In this document: positions 1 through 4,247 of the stretch, one piece after another
Numbering within the stretch: position 1 is the first letter of the stretch
How the letters are laid out: every line of letters starts with the position of its first letter
Assembly (NCBI GenBank): GCA_002410125.1
Contig: DHQH01000034.1
Span: 23,719 to 29,089, forward strand
Length of the DNA stretch: 5,371 bases
Direction: 5' to 3'
Origin: Alphaproteobacteria bacterium UBA5343
Lineage (GTDB): Bacteria > Pseudomonadota > Alphaproteobacteria > RF32 > UBA5343
Translations under genes and position numbers: made by a program
The notes under the pieces: model-generated
The model's database searches: none
Told to the model about the DNA's origin: nothing
Seen by the model: the letters and a program-made list of their open reading frames with translations, nothing else

Positions 1-78
1 ACTAACCCCCGCATTGGCAATATTGGCAAAAGCGGTGATGAAAAATAAAATTATCAATATATGTTTTGTAAGTTTCAT
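1..78 (-). CDS. 5' end of a gene for an exported protein, signal peptide only (partial)
   Basis: Read on the minus strand from an ATG at 78, the frame stays open to the window edge and gives 26 residues: MKLTKHILIILFFITAFANI followed by ANAGVS. This is a textbook Sec signal peptide. It has a short Lys-containing n-region, a hydrophobic core of about 13 residues and an A-N-A motif, with likely cleavage before GVS. The protein is therefore exported to the periplasm or cell surface. There is no clear Shine-Dalgarno site upstream (the stretch is A/T only), so initiation may be weak, SD-independent or leaderless. The gene is divergent from the one at 113, and their starts are 34 bp apart. Its function cannot be told because the mature protein lies outside the window. 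The signal-peptide pattern makes a chance ORF unlikely. Confidence 0.72.
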   Translation of the reverse strand, partial: MKLTKHILIILFFITAFANIANAGVS

Positions 79-100
79 TTATTTTTAAGTTTTTTTGTTG

Positions 101-106
101 TATAAT
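101..106 (+). promoter_or_regulatory. Probable -10 box of the secreted-protein gene in a divergent start region
   Basis: A perfect TATAAT lies at 101-106, directly preceded by TG at 99-100. The -35 region at the expected spacing (about 78-83, TTTATT) is poor. The predicted transcription start, about 7 nt after the -10 box, falls on or next to the ATG at 113, so the mRNA may have almost no leader. The reverse complement of this stretch (TATTATAC) could also serve the divergent minus-strand gene. Assignment rests on the hexamer alone. Confidence 0.35.
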
Positions 107-112
107 AAGGCT

Positions 113-703
113 ATGGTTTATTTATTAAAATATATCTTGCTTATCACTTTGTTATGTTCTTGGAACATAAGCAATACTCATGCAAAAAATTTAAATGAAA
201 TAAAGGATGATGTAAAGATAAAATATGCTTTCTTTATGCCACAACAAGAAACTAATAGGGTTTATTATCCAACTCCACAATATACAAAAGGCAAAAGAAA
301 GAGTGTGAAAGCAATTATTACATCTGATAGATATACAAAGAATAAAGAGATGTCTACTGGCTCTGATGGAATGAAATATAATAATCAGACTGAACAACAA
401 AAAGCTGCTAGTCAGACAGATTATTTAAAAGGGTTAAAAGATAAGAAAACTGCTAATGTGAGTAATGGTGAGAATGTGCCAGAATATCAAAATAAATATA
501 AAAGTTATGTCAATGATTTGCAGGATTTGAACGAGGGTAGGAATGTATCTGAAATCTCAAAAAGTCAGGTGCAAGATGATTTGTCTTCTATGAGTTCTGA
601 TGCTAGGACTGTGTATGATAGGGAAGTGAGTGAGAGAAATCCTAAGAGTGATTTTTATAGCACTTTGGGGAGTAATTTAGATAGTTATCAAAATTCTAAT
701 TGA
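113..703 (+). CDS. Unrecognised exported protein, Asn/Ser/Lys-rich, 196 aa
   Basis: The product is a hypothetical exported protein. From the ATG at 113 it begins MVYLLKYILLITLLCSWNIS and continues NTHAKN. This gives a basic n-region, a hydrophobic core at residues 7-18, and a T-H-A cleavage site after residue 24, leaving about 172 mature residues. The Cys at residue 15 sits in TLLC, which does not fit a lipobox, so a soluble or loosely attached secreted protein is more likely than a lipoprotein. The mature part is hydrophilic, rich in N, S, K, D and Q, has no Cys or further membrane segment, and looks partly disordered. No catalytic motif is visible. The frame is also open to TTG codons at 95 and 98, but those overlap the -10 box. 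I prefer ATG 113, although its only SD-like bases (AAGG, 107-110) are just 2 nt away, so initiation may be leaderless. It is divergent from another exported-protein gene and ends in its own terminator. Function is unknown. Confidence 0.75.
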   Translation: MVYLLKYILLITLLCSWNISNTHAKNLNEIKDDVKIKYAFFMPQQETNRVYYPTPQYTKGKRKSVKAIITSDRYTKNKEMSTGSDGMKYNNQTEQQKAASQTDYLKGLKDKKTANVSNGENVPEYQNKYKSYVNDLQDLNEGRNVSEISKSQVQDDLSSMSSDARTVYDREVSERNPKSDFYSTLGSNLDSYQNSN

Positions 704-731
704 TTTTAATGCAAATTTCGTTTAATTTGTT

Positions 732-763
732 GGTTCCTTACGAGTGGGTCGTGAGGGATTTTT
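732..763 (+). terminator. Intrinsic terminator after the secreted-protein gene
   Basis: TTCCTTACGA (734-743) pairs with TCGTGAGGGA (749-758) around a GTGGG loop. This is a 10-bp stem with two G-U wobbles, followed by five T (759-763). G732 and G733 can add two more wobble pairs with the T tract. It lies 30 nt after the TGA stop and separates this gene from proS. Confidence 0.85.
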
Positions 764-812
764 AATTTTAAAAATAATGTAATAGATAATTTAACAATAA
801 GGGAAATGTAAA

Positions 813-2327
813 ATGGGTTTACAGAATACTAGAACTAGTAACTATGCTGATTGGTATCTTAATGTGGTAAAAGCTGCTGATATGGCAGAAAATTCACCTG
901 CTAGAGGTTGCATGGTTATTAAACCTTGGGGATATGGTATTTGGGAAAATATCAAATCTTCGCTAGATGAGATGATTAAAGAAACAGGACATGAAAATTG
1001 CTATTTTCCGCTTTTCATTCCTTTGTCTTTATTCCAAAAAGAAGCAGATCATGTGGACGGCTTTGCAAAAGAAATGGCCGTTGTTACACATTCAAGATTA
1101 GAAAATAAAGATGGAAAACTTACTCCTGCTAGCCCATTAGAAGAACCCTTAGTTGTTAGACCTACATCAGAAACTATCATTGCAGAATCTTTTGCAAAAT
1201 GGGTTGGCTCTTATCGTGATTTGCCAATTATGATTAATCAATGGGCAAATGTTGTTCGTTGGGAAATGAGAACTAGAATGTTCCTTAGAACTGCTGAGTT
1301 CTTATGGCAAGAGGGGCATACTGCTCACTCTACAGAAGAAGAAGCAGTTGATGAAACACTTACAATGATTGAATGTTATAGAAAACTTGCTGAAGATTAT
1401 ATGGCAATGCCTGTGATTGTGGGTAGAAAAACAGAATTAGATAAATTCCCAGGTGCGGTTGATACTTATGGTATTATTGCGATGATGCCAGATGGTAGAG
1501 CATTGCAAGCTGGTACATCTCACTATTTGGGGCAAAATTTTGCTAAATCTGCAAATATTTCGTTCCAAAATAAAAATAATAAGCCAGAATTTGCATACAC
1601 AACTTCTTGGGGGGTTTCAACTCGTCTAATCGGTGGGTTAATTATGACCCATGGTGATGATGAGGGATTAAAGGTTCCGCCAAGGATTGCTCCATATCAA
1701 GTAGTAATCGTTCCAATTTACCGCAATGATGACACGACTAGTCGTGATGAAGTTAATGAATATGCTGAAAATTTAGAAAAAGAGCTTAAAAAATCTATGC
1801 CATTTGGTGAGAAAATTAGAGTGAAATTTGATAAGCGAGATAGAACTCCAGTTGATAAAAGATGGGAATGGCTTAGAAAAGGTGCTCCAATTGTGGTGGA
1901 AGTTGGTCCAAAAGATATAGAGAAAAATTCCGTTGCTGTTGTTTATAGAAACAGAATGGAAGACAAGAAACAATTTATTGATTTCAATGAGTTCACAGCA
2001 ACTACTAAAGCTAAATTAGAAGAAATTCAAACAGAGATGTTTGAAAATGCGAAGAAATTAAGAGATGAATCTATTATCGAAATTGATAACTGGGATGATC
2101 TTGTTGCTCACTTTAAGCCTAAAAATAAATTCTTGGAAGCTGAAGGTAAATCACCTGCATTTGTAAAAATCAAATGGTGTGGATGTAATGAGCAAGAGTT
2201 AGAAGATAAACTTAAAGAATTCCAAGCTGCGATACATTGCATTACCAATGAGGAAGCCAAAGGTAAGTGTGTTGTGTCGGGAGAGGATAATGCTCGTTAC
2301 GAGGTCCTCGTAGCTCGCTCTTATTAA
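813..2327 (+). CDS. proS: Proline--tRNA ligase, archaeal/eukaryote-like type, 504 aa
   Basis: This enzyme joins L-proline to tRNA(Pro) in two ATP-driven steps in the cytoplasm. It is a class II aminoacyl-tRNA synthetase. Motif 1 lies around RGCMVIKPWGYGIWENI (31-47). A proline-pocket segment RPTSE is at 116-120. Motif 2 is VVRWE...FLRTAEFLWQEGHT (147-170), followed by LQAGTSHYLGQNF (231-243). Motif 3 is GVSTRLIGG...GLKVPPRIAP (267-294, Arg271). The anticodon-binding domain spans about 295-400. The C-terminal domain ends in the family-typical tyrosine (ARSY). There is no editing insert between motifs 2 and 3, and length matches family I (type 3) enzymes. The usual four-Cys zinc site is incomplete: Cys456, Cys458 and Cys486 are present, but Ser489 stands where a fourth Cys often is. 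AAGGGA (799-804), 8 nt before ATG, fixes the start. A GATAAT at 785-790 may be a weak -10. The last two codons and the stop lie in repeat copy A. Confidence 0.97.
   Translation: MGLQNTRTSNYADWYLNVVKAADMAENSPARGCMVIKPWGYGIWENIKSSLDEMIKETGHENCYFPLFIPLSLFQKEADHVDGFAKEMAVVTHSRLENKDGKLTPASPLEEPLVVRPTSETIIAESFAKWVGSYRDLPIMINQWANVVRWEMRTRMFLRTAEFLWQEGHTAHSTEEEAVDETLTMIECYRKLAEDYMAMPVIVGRKTELDKFPGAVDTYGIIAMMPDGRALQAGTSHYLGQNFAKSANISFQNKNNKPEFAYTTSWGVSTRLIGGLIMTHGDDEGLKVPPRIAPYQVVIVPIYRNDDTTSRDEVNEYAENLEKELKKSMPFGEKIRVKFDKRDRTPVDKRWEWLRKGAPIVVEVGPKDIEKNSVAVVYRNRMEDKKQFIDFNEFTATTKAKLEEIQTEMFENAKKLRDESIIEIDNWDDLVAHFKPKNKFLEAEGKSPAFVKIKWCGCNEQELEDKLKEFQAAIHCITNEEAKGKCVVSGEDNARYEVLVARSY
2296..2314 (+). 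repeat. Short palindrome within the last codons of proS
   Basis: TACGAGGTCCTCGTA (2298-2312) is a perfect odd palindrome. As RNA it gives GTTACGAG/CTCGTAGC with a 3-nt loop, including one G-U pair. It encodes residues just before the C-terminal ARSY and uses GTC, CTC and CGC, which stand out in this A/T-ending gene. It is not followed directly by a T tract, so it is not a standard terminator. One palindrome of this size could occur by chance in the window. Confidence 0.4.
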
Positions 2328-2454
2328 ATCTTCGTCTTTTTTATAACTAATCGTAAATAAATTCTAACCAAACACGTTCAAGTACTAGTTCGTACGAGAA
2401 GTGCTTGGTTAGAATTGAGTTTACTTCTATTGATAAAAAATCCATCAGATTTGG
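2319..2454 (+). repeat. Repeat copy A, overlapping the 3' end of proS
   Basis: This copy is collinear with copy B at 2586-2685. Shared blocks come in the same order. First is an exact 22-nt match (2319-2340 against 2586-2607) starting TCTTATTAAATCTTCG. Next is GTACGAGAAGTGCTTGG (2392-2408) against GCACGAGAAGTGTTTGG (2608-2624), with similarity running on for about 10 nt. A spacer of exactly 18 nt in both copies follows, then AAAATCCATCAGA (2437-2449) against AAAATCCTTCAGA (2653-2665), then TTTGG. Copy A carries 51 extra nt (2341-2391) and lacks the 15-nt hairpin segment of copy B. The first nine bases encode Ser-Tyr-stop of proS. An exact 22-nt match plus ordered blocks is far beyond chance in 5.4 kb. 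Confidence 0.85.
2337..2440. repeat. 104-bp imperfect inverted repeat downstream of proS
   Basis: The ends match exactly: TTTTTTAT (2337-2344) is the reverse complement of 2433-2440. The core arms AATTCTAACCAAACAC (2360-2375) and GTGCTTGGTTAGAATT (2401-2416) pair at 15 of 16 positions. Between end and core the arms agree at GTAAA and a few other bases. GTAC-TAGTTC-GTAC (2382-2395) closes the apex. As RNA on either strand the U run is 5' and the A run is 3', so it is not an ordinary intrinsic terminator. It could protect the proS mRNA 3' end, or it could be a MITE- or REP-like element. No clear target-site duplication is seen. Confidence 0.75.
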
Positions 2455-2585
2455 TAGAAAATTTTTTGTTTGTACTAGTCGCAATTGGTTACTTAGTATT
2501 TTACTCATATAATACAATAAGATTGTGTTCTAAATATTGAGGGCAATCTTTTAGTATCTATCATCTATAATAAAAAATGATAACT
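2455..2585. other. Non-coding spacer between the two repeat copies; weak promoter and hairpin signals
   Basis: No convincing reading frame is present. TTGGTT (2485-2490), a 17-nt spacer and TATAAT (2508-2513) resemble a sigma-70 promoter with a good -10 and a half-matching -35. Its predicted start, near 2520, opens into a hairpin AAGATTG (2519-2525)/CAATCTT (2544-2550) with an 18-nt loop and a short T run, so a small RNA is conceivable but unproven. The loop holds CTAAATATTGAGGG, which resembles CTAAATATTAGAGGG just upstream of the GNAT gene start (2899-2912). Confidence 0.3.
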
Positions 2586-2701
2586 TCTTATTAAATCTTC
2601 GTCTTTTGCACGAGAAGTGTTTGGGCAAAATTAATTCAATGCACCTTCGCACAAAATCCTTCAGACCCAACTTGTTGGGATTTGGGTTGGAAATGGATTT
2701 T
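2586..2701 (+). repeat. Repeat copy B in the proS-GNAT intergenic region
   Basis: This is the second copy of the element described at 2319. Here the 22-nt block runs directly into GCACGAGAAGTGTTTGG without the 51-nt insert. It contains a perfect small hairpin CCCAAC-TT-GTTGGG (2666-2679) where copy A has nothing. It is enclosed by AAAATCC (2653-2659) pairing with GGATTTT (2695-2701), extended inward by TTC/GAA. CCAAC could instead pair with GTTGG at 2686-2690, so two folds compete. A 61-codon minus-strand frame runs across it (2551-2736) without a Shine-Dalgarno site. I treat that frame as the element read through, not as a gene. Confidence 0.82.
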
Positions 2702-2729
2702 ATATTTTTTCTTTCATGAGAAAATAGGG

Positions 2730-2757
2730 TTGACATTTTGGGTAAAACTTATATAAC
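2730..2757 (+). promoter_or_regulatory. Sigma-70-type promoter of the GNAT leader
   Basis: A perfect -35 TTGACA (2730-2735), a 16-nt spacer and a -10 TATAAC (2752-2757, five of six consensus bases) make this the best promoter match I see in the window. The predicted start is about 2764-2765, coinciding with the ATG of the mini-ORF. It lies about 165 nt upstream of the first GNAT gene, whose transcription it most likely drives. Confidence 0.7.
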
Positions 2758-2764
2758 TAAATTT

Positions 2765-2824
2765 ATGAAAAAATTTGTAACAAAAAATATTAGAAGACGT
2801 AGAGTGTTAAGGGAGAAACCTTAG
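2765..2824 (+). CDS. Candidate Arg-rich leader peptide, 19 aa
   Basis: ATG at 2765 to TAG at 2822-2824 reads MKKFVTKNIRRRRVLREKP. Codons 10-13 are AGA AGA CGT AGA (2792-2803), and a further Arg, AGG, is at codon 16. There is no Shine-Dalgarno site. The predicted transcription start falls on or one base before the ATG, so translation would be leaderless. The last codons also form a hairpin, TAAGG (2808-2812)/CCTTA (2819-2823). It sits between a good promoter and a strong terminator that precedes a GNAT gene, the position of an attenuator leader peptide. It may instead be a chance short frame in a small RNA or untranslated leader, because conservation cannot be judged here. Confidence 0.4.
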   Translation: MKKFVTKNIRRRRVLREKP

Positions 2825-2869
2825 GGCTTTGTTTTGTTATAAACTTTTTTGGTGTTGCAGTTCAAAGTC
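2808..2869 (+). promoter_or_regulatory. Possible attenuator switch (alternative pairings) in the GNAT leader
   Basis: GGCTTTG (2825-2831), immediately after the mini-ORF stop, can pair over 7 bp (one G-U) with CAAAGTC (2863-2869). CAAAGTC is part of the 5' arm of the terminator at 2859-2892, so the two structures exclude each other. A ribosome at the stop codon would cover 2825-2831 and favour the terminator. A ribosome halted on the Arg run would leave it free and favour read-through. The pairing is seen in the sequence; the switching is inferred. Confidence 0.35.
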
Positions 2870-2892
2870 GGTCATGATTTTGAACTTTTTTT
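2859..2892 (+). terminator. Intrinsic terminator in the leader upstream of the GNAT gene
   Basis: AGTTCAAAGTC (2859-2869) pairs with GATTTTGAACT (2876-2886) over 11 bp with one G-U, around a GGTCAT loop. A run of seven T follows (2886-2892). It lies after the promoter and mini-ORF and 36 nt before the ATG of the first GNAT gene, with no gene ending nearby except the mini-ORF. It therefore acts either as an attenuator or as the end of a roughly 128-nt small RNA. Confidence 0.85.
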
Positions 2893-2928
2893 ATATCCTA
2901 AATATTAGAGGGTAATTGGAGAATTTTA

Positions 2929-3711
2929 ATGGAAGAAATTTTAACTACAGATGTTCTAAGAGATGGTACGCAATGTTATACTCGTTTTTTAACTAAAGAT
3001 GATATTGGGATGTCTATGTTTTTACAAAATGATATTGCAAAAGCCTTAGAAGAAGAAGAAAATTCAAACTTTATCGTGCCAAAAACAAAAGAACAATTTG
3101 AGAGAAATATTGATGATAAAGGTAGAATGATAGGGATTTTTGTAGAAAAAGAAGATGGTGCAGAAAGGCTAATTGCACAATCAGTATTATCACTTCCAAA
3201 AGATGGAATGGAGAATAATCTTTGTGACTTTAAACCTCCATATAAAAATTCTGAAATTGCACTTTTAGAATCCGGAGCTGTGCATCCTGAATTTAGAGGT
3301 AATGGATTGCAGGCTAAAATGGTGGATATGAGAGCTAAAATTGCTAAAAAAATAGGCAGAAAACAGCTTTATTCTGAAATAGCAAAAAATAATATTTATA
3401 GTTGGTCTGTGTTATTAAAGTATAATATGGTATTAGTTTCTGCTGGGGTTGATGCATCTGATGGGTGTGAGCTTTATTATGCTCATAAAGATTTAACAAA
3501 AGATGATATGAAAAAAAATCAATATAAGAAAGTTTTAATGGCTAATCCATTTGAATTTCCTTTTGAAAATCAAAAAAAGTTATTTAATGATTATGTGATT
3601 TATGATTGGGATAATAAAAATTCAATGGTAACTTTTGGAGAAAATCCACAAGCAGAACAGGTTAAATTAAATAGTAAAATTATTCATAAACAAATGGTTA
3701 GTAGTTTATAA
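2929..3711 (+). CDS. GNAT-family N-acetyltransferase, 260 aa
   Basis: This is a predicted cytoplasmic enzyme that moves an acetyl group from acetyl-CoA to an amine; its substrate is unknown. The N-terminal strand-helix region is about residues 16-40 (YTRFLTKDDIGMSMFLQNDI). Strand segments around GRMIGIFVE (65-73) and LIAQSVLSL (81-89) follow. Motif A, which binds the CoA pyrophosphate, is SGAVHPEFRGNGLQAKM (115-131), with R123-G124-N125-G126 as the loop; Q128 replaces the more usual Gly/Ala. A motif B-like part with N155, S158 and LLKYNM (162-167) follows, and then a tail of about 70 residues beyond the usual GNAT core. A GGAGA site (2918-2922), 6 nt before ATG, supports the start. The leader contains a promoter, a mini-ORF and a terminator, so expression is probably conditional. 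A second, shorter GNAT gene follows 83 nt downstream, probably co-transcribed. Confidence 0.85.
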   Translation: MEEILTTDVLRDGTQCYTRFLTKDDIGMSMFLQNDIAKALEEEENSNFIVPKTKEQFERNIDDKGRMIGIFVEKEDGAERLIAQSVLSLPKDGMENNLCDFKPPYKNSEIALLESGAVHPEFRGNGLQAKMVDMRAKIAKKIGRKQLYSEIAKNNIYSWSVLLKYNMVLVSAGVDASDGCELYYAHKDLTKDDMKKNQYKKVLMANPFEFPFENQKKLFNDYVIYDWDNKNSMVTFGENPQAEQVKLNSKIIHKQMVSSL

Positions 3712-3794
3712 GTTTTGTAAGATAATATTGTTATTGATTTTTTTTCTGTGATTAGGTAAATTTTATGTATCTTTAATAATTTGGAGCTCTTTTT

Positions 3795-4214
3795 ATGAGT
3801 AGTTCGCTTTGTGAAGGCTATGTAAGTTTTTATAAAGGTCTTAAACTGAATGAGGATACACTGAAATATTCAGTGAAGTTTATCGCTGATGATGACTTAT
3901 CTTCAGTGATAGAGTTGCAAAATAGGGTTCTGGGTTCTGAAAATTCTAGTGATTCAATATATAAAGTAATCAATCTTAATTTTAATAAACATAGAGACAA
4001 TCTTGGTAAAATCTTTGGTGTATATGTCGGTGGTAAGCTAGTTGCTTGTTCATCAGCTTGTTGTAATGAAGAATCTATACAGCAAGGTGATTTGGCTTCG
4101 ATTTATGAAGGGCTGATTCATCCAAATTTTGCAGGTAATGGTTTTGAACCGATGTTAGATAAGATTAAGAGTGATATTGAAACAGTTTGGAAAATAAAAA
4201 AAGAGAGTTATTAA
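3795..4214 (+). CDS. Truncated, degenerate GNAT-family protein, 139 aa
   Basis: This is a second GNAT-like protein, a distant paralogue of its upstream neighbour. FIADDDLSSVIELQNRV (29-45) lines up with FLTKDDIGMSMFLQNDI, GKIFGVYVGGKLVACSS (71-87) with the central strands, and EGLIHPNFAGNGFEPML (105-121) with motif A. The conserved motif A Arg is Ala113, and the protein stops one helix later, so the last strands and helix of the fold are absent. The frame runs into the terminator: residues KKESY come from its 5' arm, and the TAA (4212-4214) lies mostly in its loop. This suggests a deletion that joined the gene to the terminator. GGAG (3783-3786), 8 nt before ATG, is a good ribosome site, so it is probably still translated. 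It may be a decaying pseudogene or a non-catalytic partner of the first GNAT. Catalysis by itself is doubtful. Confidence 0.65.
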   Translation: MSSSLCEGYVSFYKGLKLNEDTLKYSVKFIADDDLSSVIELQNRVLGSENSSDSIYKVINLNFNKHRDNLGKIFGVYVGGKLVACSSACCNEESIQQGDLASIYEGLIHPNFAGNGFEPMLDKIKSDIETVWKIKKESY

Positions 4215-4227
4215 ACTCTCTTTTTTT
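4196..4227. terminator. Bidirectional intrinsic terminator between the GNAT genes and ackA
   Basis: AGAGAGTT (4202-4209) pairs with AACTCTCT (4214-4221) around an ATTA loop. Flanking A and T runs lengthen the stem to as much as 14 bp and give a T tract on either strand. It ends the rightward GNAT transcripts and, 20 nt beyond its stop, the leftward ackA transcript. The 3' end of the short GNAT reading frame is embedded in it. Confidence 0.9.
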
Positions 4228-4247
4228 ATTGTTATGTATCTTAATTT

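Noticed and set aside
191..400. 69-codon minus-strand frame inside the secreted-protein gene
   Set aside because: Antisense shadow of a better-supported gene with a signal peptide; no ribosome site or domain.
1733..1746. Perfect 14-bp palindrome CACGACTAGTCGTG
   Set aside because: Lies in proS coding sequence (TTSR); about one such palindrome every few windows of this size is expected by chance.
1773..1973. 66-codon minus-strand frame inside proS
   Set aside because: Antisense shadow of a certain proS coding region.
2551..2736. 61-codon minus-strand reading frame across repeat copy B
   Set aside because: No Shine-Dalgarno site, its start lies inside the TTGACA box of the opposite strand, and most of its length is the repeat element; copy A does not preserve the frame.
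2764..2892. Known structural RNA (SRP RNA, 6S, tmRNA) between promoter and terminator
   Set aside because: None of the recognisable conserved motifs of these RNAs is present; a novel small RNA remains possible but the leader reading is favoured by the GNAT gene downstream.
3720..3750. Possible terminator between the two GNAT genes (ATAA/TTAT before a T run)
   Set aside because: The stem is only about 4 A/T pairs, too weak for an intrinsic terminator; the genes are better read as one transcript.
3765..4241. Repeated TTATGTATCTT before GNAT2 and after the terminator
   Set aside because: An 11-nt A/T-rich match is expected several times by chance in a window of this composition.
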